A DNA stretch of 64,000 nt from Acanthococcus lagerstroemiae. Lineage: Eukaryota > Arthropoda > Insecta > Hemiptera > Eriococcidae. Below, in pieces: positions 33,895 through 46,123 of this stretch. Within the stretch, counting starts at the first letter, position 1. Every line of letters begins with the position of its first letter. The stretch lies in NCBI GenBank assembly GCA_031841125.1, contig CM063113.1:17257312-17321311 (forward strand). The letters run 5' to 3'. The notes beneath the pieces were generated by a model, which searched no databases, was not told where the DNA came from, and was given only the letters and a program-made list of their open reading frames with translations. Made by a program: the position numbers and the translations under genes.

Positions 33895-34970
33895 TGGAAG
33901 TGAGTGAAAGAAGAAGGATGTCCAAAGTTCTACATTTCTACTGTAAGATCTGTGTTAATATATGTAGCACTGCGAAGGGCTATTGTAAAACCCCTTTTCC
34001 GGGGTTAAGGTTAAAGGAAATATTACACACTACGTGGTATTATTTTATCAGAATTTTCATGGACCGCAGTTTGACACTAATTTATCTCTTCCTTAAGATG
34101 TTGAGTTTTCGAGTAAAACACAAAAAACTAATTTTGGAAGTGCTCTATGGAAGAAACGTAAGACCTCAATAAGTGATGAGTTTTTCCTTTGTATAGAGGG
34201 GTATTTTAAATAGAATTTGAAAAAATCCTTCATAGAAATTATGTCCAGGTTTAGACCTAATTCGATTGGACTATTACGGACCACTGAGAAACTTTTGTAC
34301 TTGTGCTTCTTAGAGGCGAAAAAGATTCAGATATCGAGACTGAGAGAACATTATAAAACTGTGTAACTATACATAGCGATTGCGAGCTATTAAAACGACT
34401 CAGTGCTACTGAATTTACAAAACGCGTTCTAATTAAAAAAGACTACATTAGGTCTCTGCTTCAGGTGGTCATTTCTGTTTTGCCGTTTACTTTTAAATAT
34501 TCAAAAACTGTCTGATTAAAACTAACTGTGCATAGAAAAATGGAAAAAAATACCTTCCTACTAAGTTGATACACGGTTATATAGCTCCTGCAGTCAAATT
34601 GGCCGTAAATAATACGAGTTATGTATCACCCATTTTATAAAATAATGCATCTAGCGCCCTATAAAGATAAAAGTTTCCGGGCAATTACAAGAACGTGTAA
34701 ATCAATTAACATAAACTCGAATTATTTTACACTTAGGTGAACTTATGCAATTGTATTAAAATAAAAAGAGTAAAAGTCGAGCGATTCTTGATTTCGGATT
34801 TTAGAAAATAAACTACTCAACAACTATCAATTACTACTGCATTGTAAAAGTTACTATAATTCGGGAGAGTCTCTATAATTAAAATTCTGCACTGTAATTC
34901 TACCAAATTTTGATAAAATTACCGTAATTTTTACCAGAATCTAGTCAAAATTACCAGAATTTCCAGTTAG
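33895..34970. other. intergenic, no gene recognised
   Basis: AT-rich. Near 34850-34970 there are recurring TTACCAGAAT/ATTACCAGAAT words, which continue after the SINE at about 35205. Nothing else was recognised. Confidence 0.4.
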
Positions 34971-34983
34971 CGTGAAACGGCTG

Positions 34984-35174
34984 GGATCTGATTGACCGAG
35001 TGGATGGCGCGCTGGTCCCGGAATCCGGAGGTCCTGGGTTCGAGTCCACGTAACAACACGCTGCATTTCGACCTAGGCCGATTTTTCGGCAAGATGAGCA
35101 GAGGGCCACGATAGCCCTAACAGCCTCCCCAACGTCTCTGAAGTAATGCTCGAAAGGGCGGAATTAGAAAATAA
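34984..35174 (+). mobile_element. tRNA-derived SINE with target duplication
   Basis: The head contains TGACCGAGTGGATGGCG (A box) and GGGTTCGAGTCC (B box), spaced as in a tRNA with a short variable arm; the tail has ACAGCCTCCCCAACGTCTC. The flanking 13-mers CGTGAAACGGCTG (34971-34983) and CGTGAAATCGCTG (35175-35187) are a target duplication with two mismatches. A tRNA gene is unlikely, because the head runs straight into a non-tRNA body. Confidence 0.8.
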
Positions 35175-35187
35175 CGTGAAATCGCTG

Positions 35188-36627
35188 AACGTCAGAGAGT
35201 TACCAGGATTCGAGTAGCCAAATTTTCACCAGAAAATTTATCGCAGTGCACATGTATGTCCCCATAGTATAAGAAGTGGCGTAAATACCCCCACCCATGC
35301 TTCGTGTTTGAGGCTGATAACTGAGAAATTGAAGCAGGTATTATTTGATCAATCATCATTTTGCAAAATATGCAGGAAATTTTAGTTCTTACACGATTAT
35401 TGAATTCATATCACAAAAACTTACGAAGATTCTTGGGTACTCATCTCTTTAGGACTTCTTTAAGACTCATCCGGGTTCAGTACAGCGCCTGTTCTAAGTT
35501 TTTTTTGGAGCTGCCCAAATCAAAAAGTTGCCGGTGGTATCACAGTTTTTCTCTACTTCTCCCCCTCCCCCACCCAAAAAAAATACAATCTAATTTCAAG
35601 TATCTGATTCTTAGACGTATGTATAAACTGTTGCTTTTGTAATTGCCTGAATTTTTAGCAAATTTTCTGTACTGCCCAATATGGATAATACTGCCCTCTA
35701 AAATAGTTGTTGGTTTATTATTTAGGGCTGCTTAAATGCATTCCAGAATTGTTCAAGACATTTCAAGAGTCTATTAAACAAGATCGTACTGAGAGTCCCT
35801 CCTCCGAAAACTTTCCAGAGTTGGTAAATTTAGCAACATCGGTATTTAGTTGGCATAATCGAGTTTTAATTCAGCAAAATCAGCTCAGCAGCTTAAAAAA
35901 TTAAAATTACATTTTTTTTTTTTTTTTAATATGCTTAAGAATATCCGATGTACATTTCAAGTAAGCAAAATTAGGTTTTCTCTCCCCCTCTTCTCAAAGA
36001 AAGCCATTTTGATGCGTTCCTGTGACTCGATCGAGACTCTTCCAGCCTTTGTTTTAGACTATTTTGAGTCCGTTCAGACACTTTATGGACTCTTTAGATA
36101 AGGTTTTTTGATTTCATAAAGACTTGCTTGAAACTTGCCTATATGTATAGTAAAACTCATTAAGATTCTTGAAAGTTTTCTTAGACTTACTGAAGATCTT
36201 TCCGCTCTTGTGTAATACGCCTCCTTAAGACATGTACGAATCTTCATACATTTTTTTTTTTTTAACTTAAGACTCGCTTACGCTCTTCCAAAGACGCATA
36301 CTCGTACAGGTGTAAACATTTTTTAAGACTTGCTAAGACTCTCGAAAATTCATTCACGACTCCTTAAGGCTCTTCCGGATTTAATTAAGGCTGTGTGATA
36401 TAGGCTCTACTTCTTCAGAATTGCTAGAGTTATTTCAAGACCAGTGCTTGACTTCAACATTTTCTACATTCCGTTGCTCTCTTATTTCCTTGTTTGTTCA
36501 CTCACTTTTCCCGACATTCCATTTTTATTCTTCATTTCTTACCTCGTTTTGCAAGCATTTCATTCCAGATCAGGACTCTGAAGCATTTTCTTATTTTTGT
36601 CGATAAGGGATAATAAATTATAAACAT
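35188..36627. other. intergenic, degenerate AAGACTCTT repeats
   Basis: From about 35980 to 36400 variants of AAGACT(C/T) followed by T-rich words recur every 20-50 bases with no constant period. No coding content is recognised here. Confidence 0.4.
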
Positions 36628-37594
36628 GAGGAGCGATTTTCCAAAACGGACTCTGTCCACTCTTGCATTTTTTACAGGAGGCGATAAAAAGTACACGAAG
36701 TTATGTGATTTAAAAATCTTGGGTGATGAGCTGGTTGCCTAGCAGAACACTCACTGGAACACCTCTCGTTCAAACATTTCGTGTTTGTTGCGCTATGTGT
36801 TCGTGAATGCGTCACAAAGTTGGGTACCTGGACGGAGGCCGTTTTGGAATGATTTTTTATGCCGAATTCGGAAGCAGAATGTTAAGTGAATGTTTAAAAA
36901 TCATTCCGAAACAGCCTGTATCCTTCTGAAAAGAGCCTTGAATATAATGGAATGCTGTAAAATTGATTATTCAGCAAAATCAAAGTAAAAATCCACTAAA
37001 TTGACGTTTTATTAAATATCAAAAAATTTGTTCAACAATAAAATTTAAATTTTATGTTTAAAAAGTATCAAAGTACAGACAAAAATAAAATAAATTACTC
37101 GCGACGTCGTTTCTTCGAGGTGGCTTCAGGCTTTTCAACATTTTGTCTTTTAACAGATGCCTTTTTTTTGCTGCTGGTGTTTCAGTAAGTTCAGGTTCTA
37201 CAGCAACTTTCGGTTTTGCAACAGCTTTTCATTGTGACGTTGGTTTTTTTTTAAAGGGTTTTGTGCAGTACGTTTTTTAGGAGAATCCTTGGGTTCAACG
37301 AGTTTGGTTTTCTTAAGATGATGATGGTTTTAAATCGATAGCGTGTATCAGTCGTCTTTCTTCGCAGATGGTTGATTCAATTCAGTATGATAGAAATTTT
37401 TTTTTTTGGATTAAGACCGTTTTGGAACAACATTTTTTTATGTGCAATTCGTTTGGCTTTTTCTAGAGGTTTAAACGCTGCAAATAGGTAGTTTGATGAT
37501 GTAGGTATGTGCCTGGCAGTATCCTCCACCAGATGGCGCCAAAAAACGAGATTCGAAAAAAATGGACAGAGTCCGTTTTGGAAAATCGCTCCTC
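36628..37594. mobile_element. 967-bp element with 32-bp perfect TIRs, ACAT duplication
   Basis: The first and last 32 bases are perfect inverted copies, beginning GAGGAGCGATTTTCCAAAAC. ACAT is present on both flanks (36624-36627 and 37595-37598). Inside, a smaller hairpin occurs at 36836-36925 (CCGTTTTGGAATGATTTTT and its complement). The minus strand carries a broken lysine-rich coding piece (see 37095-37500). No transposase was recognised. Confidence 0.8.
37095..37500 (-). pseudogene. lysine/proline-rich coding remnant inside a TIR element
   Basis: On the minus strand, fragments read EKAKRIAHKKMLFQNGLNP, then KLVEPKDSPKKRTAQNP, a stop, then KPKVAVEPELTETPAAKK, and after a shift in an A-run a tail VEKPEATSKKRRRE ending at a stop at 37097-37095. 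AT-rich sequence with AATAAA follows. It resembles the basic tail of a nuclear or nucleolar protein, with its 3' end captured by the element. The gene of origin is not recognised. Confidence 0.5.
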
Positions 37595-37598
37595 ACAT

Positions 37599-38610
37599 GT
37601 AGATGTGTATGAACATTGAGTGCTTTGAGTTCAGTGTGTGACAAAAGTCAAATAATGATCCGCTGATTGCCATCGCATGTATTCCTGTAAATGCTTCACG
37701 TTGTATTTTACTCAGTGGAACCGAAAGGTCTTTTTAGTGGCGAGGTATATATGTAGACACTTGAGTAGAACTTCCGAGACCATGGAAAATGGTAAAAAAC
37801 GGCAAGTTTTAAGAGTTTTTGGCGACGATGAATGAAGTTCCTACGCCGTGGATAATGAATCTTGAAAACCTTCTGCCCTTTTTTTCGATAGAAATGAATT
37901 GAGTTTAGTATCACGAATAACATATACGGCAGTGTATTCATAATTTTTAGAAGAAAAAGTCTAAAATTATTTTTTCCCCTACATTTTACATAGATCTCTT
38001 TTTCTTCTTTTTCTAAATTACTTAGGTGTTTAGGAAACACCGCTATTACAGTCACATAGCGTGATCTTTTCACAGACGCAAAGACGGAAAGAGAGAAACT
38101 CGAGATAGGATGAGCAAGTTAAGGTCTAGAAAGCAAGATGAACAACGGTACAACGGGGCTGTTTGGGACAATTTTCCGATACTTGCAGTTATAGCTGACG
38201 AACTATTGAACAGATTGTGGTCGTTAATAGCTTATTTGATTCCCTCAACCTTCTGCTTCATTTTTTGCAGCTCGATCACATGAGTAGCGTAGCGACTACG
38301 AAAATTTTCCTTAGGTGGGGTTATTTGGGAAATTCCATTTGAATGCATTGAAGCGAATGAAAAAAGAAGAAAATACCTTAAAAACACCAGTACAAATGAA
38401 AATATATGTTTCTTACTACATGTTCTTCAAAGCCTTACAATGTATATTAAACTTATGCCGGCCATTGCAATTGTTCAGTAAATAAACTATAATTTTCTAT
38501 TCTCGAATCAGTGAAAACAAAGCCAGTGTGCTCTCTTATGCATGTGGGCCAAAAAAACGCACCCAAAGTCTAACTTTTCAGACTTCCTTAATTGTCCCGA
38601 TATAGGGGAA
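37599..38610. other. intergenic, no gene recognised
   Basis: Contains a 121-codon minus-strand frame at 37708-38073 that matches no family I know and has no splice or start context worth trusting. Confidence 0.4.
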
Positions 38611-39688
38611 GGGTGGGTACAGTATTACAATGACTATATTTTTTGCTTACCTTTTTTTTTCAATGGTGGCAGAACTACATTTGTACCTTGCACAAGTATG
38701 TACTTGTGATACAAAAAAGAGATCTTAAAAGCAATCTGGACGGTAGTTATTGCCAAATTTAATTTTTAAGCCATTTTTGAAGAAAAATAAATAAATTTTC
38801 AAATCGAAATTTTTGTAAAGAACAAAATATAAAATTAAAAACGAATACAAACATAGGCTGATAAGCATCTTTTATACCTCTATTTTTGTTCAAAAAATAT
38901 AGATACCTACTAGCGCTTTTATATTTTTGGTAAGTGCAATATCTATGGAATAGTTGCTCTGAAATACAGAGTTACATGGTACAGTGTTACAATCTAAATT
39001 TTTTATGCTCTGTGATTTCTGTGAGGTTATCAAGGAAGTTACTTTTTACAAGTTTTAAACTTCTTCGGATGTGAATGTACTTGATTTGAAGAATATCTTG
39101 GAAGTCTAAGGTAAAAATCAACCGGTTTGAAATATCTGTGATTGGTAGATGTTTTATAATTTAGACAAATTTTAATAATATCAAAATTAATTTCATTTCT
39201 TCAGATGGTCAGGAAAAAGATACCTGACAGAAAATTACAGCCGGTGTCTTCTCAACAAATAATGAAAATCGTCGTGTTGATCGAGTAATCAATGAATCTA
39301 TATCAATAAAAGGAAGTTGGCACCTATGTGTTCGTTTTTAATTTTTTTTTTTTTTTTTTCTTCAGAAAAATTTCGATTTGAAATTTTTCCCCCCAAAAAT
39401 GTCTTAAAAATTAAATTTGGCAATAACTACTGTCCAAATTGCTTTTAAAATCTTTTTTTTGAACCATAAGTGCATACGTGTGTAAGGTACAAATTAGTTT
39501 TGCCATCTTCGGTAAAATAAACAACTTTTGACTTTTATGAGCATAAACTAATGATCAATATTATCGCATAAAAAGACGTTCCTCACAATATTAAAAAAAA
39601 AAAAAACACGACAGATAATCTTAATTTAGCGATATTTATACATAATATGTAACACTGTACCCATACTCGTGTAACATTGTACCCATCC
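38611..39688. mobile_element. 1.1-kb element with long inverted ends
   Basis: The left end (GGGTGGGTACAGTATTACAA) and right end (TGTAACATTGTACCCATCC) are inverted copies. Pairing continues inward: AAGCAATCTGGACGGTAGTT on the left with AACTACTGTCCAAATTGCTT on the right, and AAATCGAAATTTTTGT with AAATTTCGATTTGAAATT. Arms are about 220-340 bases and uneven. No coding frame. Confidence 0.75.
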
Positions 39689-40900
39689 ACAGGATAAGGA
39701 AGAATCTAAGCAGTGTGTTAGTAGTGGTGCGTGCTGAGTGTTTTGTAGTTTTGTCTTGACGAGTCCGAAATAGCCCAACTCTCAACATCTAAATTTCAGT
39801 AGGCACAAAAAAAAAAATTCTTCAAGTACGTTGTTTTTGTTTCAGAACTAGGAAAAGTAAATCTAATAGAACAAATCGTCAGCTCGAAGAGGGGGCAGTG
39901 TCTCTGTTAAAGCCATCGGACAATATAGGCTTACACCAAATTCAAAATTTAAGAATCATGCATTTACTGCTGTGATTAGGAACTAATTTTTTTAATATTT
40001 TTCTCCTGTACTAGATAAAAAATTGACGACTTCAATATTTTTCCTTGAGTAGTCAAAAATTAGAAACAATTTTTTTTTAATATTGTTCTCATGATTTCCA
40101 TTCTATTTGGAATAGACTCAGGAAAAGTGATACACCTTTAGATACAGTTTAGATTCATCCAATCCTCGAAGGATCGAAAATTGAAAATTCATTTTATAAA
40201 TATTTTTTCTGTCTTCTGTATTTTATTTCTAAGAACAAAAGTTACATTCTGCAGAAATTATAAATTTTCAACAAGATTTCAGATTCATCCGGCCCTCGGA
40301 GGACCAAAAAATGAGTTGTATGTCATTTTTTAATTATTTCTCTCTCATTTTGGATTTCATTTCTAACTTGTTAACGAGTGAAAACAATTTTAACCACTTA
40401 GATCTGAGATATATCCCCGTGTATAAAGGTATAATATCTCTCAGCACTACTGAACCGAGAGTTCCAGTAATCGTGAACTAGGTACCCGAACGAGAAGATA
40501 AGTATAGAGCACATATCATACTATGTATATTTACACACGTACTACATTATGTTAATTCGATGTAGATATGTCGACAGAACAGTACTGATGGGCAGTTGTT
40601 TTGTTTTCGATGACTGTCTGCTGCGATTCTTCTAAATTTATAATTATACCACGTACCTAAGGAAGAAGACCACTGTTTTGTTAGGCTCGACCAAGTGCAA
40701 GGCTCACGACATAAGCACGTAACTGCAAATTAAAGTACGAGTTAACCAAAACAAGGCCGGGGAAATATAGACGATAACTGCCGGAAATTCATTTGAATGG
40801 AGTAGCTGGTTTACGCATATCGAATAAAAACATTAAGCGGTATTTCGAACGCTTTTTCGCGACCAAATTATTAGTCGGTTAATTACTCTCACACGTGCTA
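39689..40900. other. region upstream of the phospholipase gene
   Basis: AT-rich intergenic sequence that should hold the phospholipase promoter. No clear core elements. A duplicated word pair (AGATTCATCC with TCG(A/G)AGGA) occurs near 40150 and 40280. Confidence 0.4.
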
Positions 40901-40924
40901 ATGTGTCGGCTGCTCGCAGTATGA
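40901..40924 (+). promoter_or_regulatory. possible 7-codon uORF overlapping the PLA2 start
   Basis: An ATG at 40901 opens seven codons that stop at a TGA (40922-40924), overlapping the phospholipase ATG at 40921 as ATGA. If transcribed together it could reduce or couple translation of the enzyme. The sequence TGCTCGCAG just before the main ATG also looks like a splice acceptor, in which case the uORF would be intronic and meaningless. Confidence 0.35.
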
Positions 40925-43900
40925 CCGGGTTGGCTAGTATAACCATTTCTTTGATCGTTCTCGGTTCGATACTGGGTATGCAATGCGAATGGATTTTCGA
41001 ACCCGGCAGACGCACTATACGTAGAGCGTTCATATATCCTGGTTAGTTTTCCTTGAAGTTTTTGATTTATTGGTGTTGGTTTTGATAGTATTGTTTTTCG
41101 ATCGGTATAAGTATTCGCCATTAACTTTTCATTGGCTAATTACGCTCGTAATTGTGCTTGACGTGTATGTATAATGTGTAATTGACGTGTAGACTCCCGA
41201 TGCGCAATCAGTTACCCTCTAGTTACCCAGTTACCCGCGGAAGAGTTACCCATTTGTTACCCTCAGAGGTTACCTTCAGATTACCCTTGTTCCTCTTCAG
41301 TTACCCGGGTAACTGGCGGGATACTACGCAGTTAGTTACCCTTTAGTTACCCGCGGCGGAAAAGTTACCCATTTGTTACCCTCGGTTACCCTCGTTCCCC
41401 TTTAGTTACCCAGGTAACTGGTGGGATTTTGCGCATCGGGCTACTCCATCGTACCTACCTACCTACAATACTACCCGCCTGGAACTTAAGGCGCTAAAAA
41501 TGCGCCAGAGGCGTCGATTCTGGCATATAAGAGACAAAAATAAGTTTGATTTGCGCCGGACTCAGTGACGTCGATTAAGCGCCCGTGTTTCCTATTCAAA
41601 AAGAGCTAACCCTAAATCGAAATCAAGACGCTACATTTGGACCAGCGCCTTCTGGCATCTAGCTTCCAAAAGTCCAGGCGGAAAATAATGTCAAACTCAA
41701 AATCCAGCACATTTTCAACACGACATTGTGATTAAATTTGATGCAGAAGTCGGGTTACGTTTTGATCAAACTGTGCATCGACTTTGATATAAAATTTAAT
41801 CCAGAAGTCGATTACGGGCTGGTAACTTAACGTGTGCATTGAATTCGATATCAGATTCAACCACAATGTTGTGTCAAAAAAGTGACGAATAAATGTCGAT
41901 AAAAGAGTTGATTTTTATATTTTGATCGAATAGTGCATCGACTTTGACGTAGAATTATTCTATTCAGAAGCGTCGGCCCGGTAACTCGGCTTATACATCG
42001 AATTCTGTATCAAATTTGACCACAATATTGCGTCGGAAAAATGATGACTGAATGTTGAAAAACGAGTCAATGTTTGTACTGTGATTGAATTGTGCATAAA
42101 TTTTGATACCTATGTATAATTCTATCCAGAAGTCGATGTCAGCCTGGCAACTCGACTTGTACATTGAATGTTGTATCAGACACGACCACAAATATTGTCC
42201 TGGAAAAGTAACAAATAAATGTCGGCAAAAGAGTCGATTTTTGTATTTTGATCAAATTTTGTGCATCAACTTTGATGTAGAATTCCATACAGAAGTCGAT
42301 GTCAGTCTGGAAACTCGACTTGTACATCAAATTCTGTATCAGACAATCGAAATATTGTGTAGAAACAGTCATGATTGAATATTGACAAGGCGTCAATATT
42401 TGTTATGTAATTGATTTGTGCATCGACTTCAATGTAGGATTATATCCAGAAGTGGATGTCGGCCTGGTAACTCGACTTGTTCATTAAATTCTATATCACA
42501 TTCAACCACAATGTTGTGTCAGAAAAGTCGAATAAATGTCGACAGGGAGTCGATTTTTTGTACAGCAATCAAATTGTGCATTGACTTTAATATAGAATTC
42601 TACCCAGAAGTTGATGTCGGCCTAGTAAATTGACTTTTGTACGTTCAATTCTGTATCAGATTCAACTACGATATTGAGTCAAAAAAGTAATAAATGAATG
42701 TCAACAAAAGAGTCGATTTTTGTATTGATTGAATTGTGTGCATCAACTTTCATGTAGAATTCCATCCAGAAGTAGATGTCAGCCTGGTAACTTGACTTGT
42801 ACATTGAATTCTGTATCAGATTTGACCAAAATATTGTGTAGAAAAAGTGATGATTGAATGTTGACAAGGAGTCGATTTTTATGTAATCAATTTGTGCATC
42901 AACTTTGATGTAGGATTCTATCCAGAAGTCAATCTCGGCCTAGTAACTCGACTTGTTCATCAAATTCTGTACAGATTTAACCACAATGTTGTGTCAGAAA
43001 AGTAGAACGAATGTCGATAAAGAAGTCAATTTTTGTATTGTAATTGAATTGTGCATCCACTTTGATATAGAATTCTATGCAGAAGTTTATGTTGGTCCGG
43101 TAACTCAACTTGCACAACGAATTCTGTATCAGATTTGACAACATTATGTTGGAAAAGTAACAAATGAATATCAACTAAAGAGTCGACAAAAGAGTCAATT
43201 TTTGTATTTGATCGAATTGTGCATTGATTTTGATGCAGAATTCTATTCAGAAGTCGATGTCGTCTTGATAACTTGACTTGTTCATCGAATTCTGTATCAG
43301 AGTTGACCACAATATTATGTTGGAAAAGCGACGACTGAATGTCGACAAAAGAGTCGATTTTTGCCTCAACTTCGTTTTAAATATGGTTTCTCTTTCTCGA
43401 ATTATTTGAACGGTAAGCGTTATTATTTATGCTTCTGTTTGAGAACAAAACTGCTTCCGTTTTACTTCATGTCCAGGAACGAAATGGTGCGGTTCTGGAA
43501 ACATAGCCGATAACTACGACGATCTTGGAGAGGATCGAGACACGGATATGTGCTGTCGGGAACATGATTTCTGCCCGGAATACATAGAGGCGGGCAAATC
43601 GAAATATGGTTTGACCAATAATGCCAGTTATACAAGGTAGAGCAAACAGAACTACGAAAAACATAAGATATTTATGAGAAGGGACAGTCGGTTGATACGC
43701 TTTGACATAAGAATACCGACTTATTTTTTACATGAAGTGTAATTTCCTGCGTTAATTTCATAATATTGTTGTAGACTTCATTGCCCCTGCGACGACATAT
43801 TCTACAAATGCTTAAAAAATAATGTCGCGGTCAAGAATTCATCTAGCTCGGGAATAGTGGGGCATATTTATTTCAACAGGCTGAAGACCCAGTGCTACAT

Positions 43901-44105
43901 GCAAGAGCATCCGATTGTCAGCTGCAAAACTTACACCAAGTAAATATTTATTCAAATAACTTTATTCGGTCGCTTTCCATGGATTGTAATGGTCACGTTT
44001 TTTGTATTTTGTGACAGTGACACAACTCACTGCGAAGAGTATTTGCTAGATGCAACGAAACCTCCTTGTTGGCAGTGGTTCGACGTTCCTCTGTTCTCCG
44101 AATAA
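40921..44105 (+). CDS. secretory phospholipase A2, group III (bee-venom type), complete
   Basis: Four exons join in phase: 40921-41041, 43477-43636, 43775-43939 and 44018-44105, giving 177 aa. All junctions are GT/AG. The protein starts with a hydrophobic signal peptide (MTGLASITISLIVLGSILGM). IYPGTKWCGSGN is the calcium-binding loop, and CCREHDFCPEYI carries the active-site His after the Cys pair. Further conserved landmarks are SKYGLTNNASYTRLHCPCDD, with the supporting Asp, and the end ATKPPCWQWFDVPLF. Enzymes of this family hydrolyse the sn-2 ester of phospholipids with calcium and are secreted; in insects they serve in venom, gut or immunity. All catalytic landmarks are intact and cysteine pairs are plausible. 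Intron 1 holds a satellite array. The start is chosen because it opens the signal peptide in frame. Confidence 0.95.
41198..41335 (-). mobile_element. ~145-bp MITE, CCCGATGCGC family, copy 4 (inverted)
   Basis: Reverse-orientation relative of the elements at 23752-25060. It begins CCCGATGCGCAATCAGTTAC and runs through repeated AGTTACCC words to CCCGGGTAACTGGCGGGA. Confidence 0.75.
41336..41447 (-). mobile_element. ~145-bp MITE, same family, copy 5 (inverted)
   Basis: Directly adjoins copy 4 and ends GGTGGGATTTTGCGCATCGG; slightly shorter than the other copies. Confidence 0.7.
41720..43375 (+). repeat. ~160-bp satellite array, about 10 monomers
   Basis: The anchor word TGTGCATC(G/A)ACTTTGATGTAG or a variant recurs near 41770, 41930, 42090, 42253, 42415, 42572, 42737, 42891, 43048 and 43217, so the period is about 154-170 bases. 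Each monomer also has AGAAGTCGATGTC, CTCGACTTGT(A/T)CAT, TTCTGTATCAGA and GAGTCGATTTTTG. Point differences and small indels separate monomers. The array lies entirely inside an intron of the phospholipase gene. Confidence 0.9.
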
Positions 44106-46123
44106 TAATACTTTCATTAAAGCTATGTTGAATTAACCTACCTGCCTACTGTTCGCCGAGAACAGATAAGTATACATAACCAAAAAATATATCTAATCTA
44201 TCTAGTTTATTTTTTCGATGAAAAGAAATTTTATAAGAAATATAGACATTTTTAAACAGGATATGTAGAGGAATATGCGAAATAGCGCCCAGAGGGTGTG
44301 AATTTTACAATAAGAACTACCTAGTGAATTATGAACTGAATTTTATTACCATAAACTATGTGTAATGGTTGGGTAGACGGGTATCTGGACGGGCACTGCT
44401 CTGGCTAGGTACCTATAACAGATTTTTAAATAACGTCTGAGTACGGGCACAAATCTCTATCGTTCCGGAGTCCCAAACTAATAACACATTAAAGCATCAA
44501 ATAGCGATCCTGTTCTCTGGTCCAGTATTCATCTAGCACCAACTTACCAGGGGTCAATACCTAGCCCGCACGAAGCCTATAGGAAACGCTGGTTAAAGCT
44601 GTGCAGCAAGCACAGCATGCTGTCCATAAAAACTCGACCAAATATCTGGACCACAGCCGGATCGGCATTGTCGCTTCCATTGGGTAACATCTACTTTGAA
44701 TAGTGGAGAGCCTGGCATCTCAGCTAGCCCCCTCGACACAAGCGCCGATTTTCGAATCAACTGCGGGTTTCAAGTGTCTGGGTGTGAAAAAATAAAAAAT
44801 GAAATACCGCACTCATCCTTTTTTATTTAGTGAAAAAAATGAACAAATGACGTTGGTGTCGAGGTATCCTAGAGAAAGCAGTACATGTGAGCACACTGCG
44901 AATATGTAAGGAGATGGGACTGTCTTCTTACCATTTATTCAAAATTTGAACTCATAATGAAAGAGCGTTTTATCGAAGTGGCCGAAGCTCATCATGAAGG
45001 CTTAAATTTTTCAAACATTGTTGACCTCGAAGTCCAGTAAGGTAAGGCATCTTATGTGGCCATTGTAGGGTCAGCAATAGGTACCTACTGTACTGTCTTG
45101 TCAACTAACAATTATGTAAAGAATCCTCTTAATTTTAACATTATGGGTACTTATGATATTTTTCTTCTTTTTTTTTAATGTTTACTACTTACATTTATAT
45201 AATCTCTCTCAGAAAAAGGGAAATGTGGATGATGCTCCACGTCTTGTCACCGTTGTGACTTTAGAATTGTGTCTGATGTTGAATTTTATGAATAGAATAA
45301 TTTATTATTCCAACACAATTTTGAGCTGAGCTTAGAAAAAATATTCACATACCAGTTGCACAAATGTGTTTAAAAGTGCAACAGTTCACGTCCAACAGTT
45401 CGTTATACGGTACATACAATCTTACCTCGGCAAAAACCTGACTGACTTGAAGCGAATTTCGTAAATTACACGCAGTGAATTTTAAAATAAATTCTTGATT
45501 TATGTTGTGGTTCTTTATAAAACTCGAATGTAGCATTCAAGCCTGCACTGAAATGACTCAGTTTTGATTGTATTCGTATAAAATGTACCTGCGCCATGAA
45601 AAAATCACTTTTTTTTTAAACATGACGTATTATTTCTTTCAGCGTCTCAATGCATTGCACAGGTGTCGGAATGGATGGCACGATACATTTTAGCCTTCCA
45701 ATAAAACCGAGGGAGGGGACGATTCCCTCCCAAAAATATTCCCAGAAATCAATTTTAAAAGAAAAAATTCCTACAAACTCTAAAAACTTTTCGCTAGCAA
45801 ATTATGATCAACACTTCAATAATAATTTGCCTTTTCCTAATAATTTTCATTGTTTCACGCCCATGACACACTGAGTCCAGTTTACACGTGCGTAGTACTC
45901 TACCTTATCATTCTAGATTATAAGGTAGGTACCTACAGATATTATTATCAACAAGGGAAAATTCCAAGACGCTGCCCATGTGTATTATAGTGAATATATT
46001 CGTTTACCACATTCTATTTTCTACAGGATCTGGTTTCAATCCTGAATACAATTATTTCATAATCATATTTATTAAATAAGTTATGGAATTTTTGTTCCTC
46101 TCCTTCATTCCAAAAACTGCAAT
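44106..46123. other. downstream of the phospholipase gene, no gene recognised
   Basis: Two kilobases of AT-rich sequence that should contain the PLA2 3' untranslated region and polyadenylation site. Several AATAAT-like words occur just after the stop, but no single signal stands out. No coding content. Confidence 0.4.

Larger units (their letters stand above)
41042..43476. other. PLA2 intron 1 (MITEs plus satellite)
   Basis: The 2.4-kb intron between the signal-peptide exon and the catalytic exons. It holds two tandem MITE copies (41198-41447) and a satellite array (about 41720-43375), with little unique sequence left. Confidence 0.75.

Noticed and set aside
34984..35070. tRNA gene
   Set aside because: A and B boxes are present, but there is no matching acceptor stem, the sequence continues into a SINE body, and a target duplication flanks the whole.
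37708..38073. 121-codon minus-strand frame
   Set aside because: No recognisable domain, signal or splice context; composition as expected for AT-rich non-coding DNA.
41991..43310. many 60-95 codon frames in the satellite
   Set aside because: They recur with the monomer period on both strands and encode only satellite-derived peptides.
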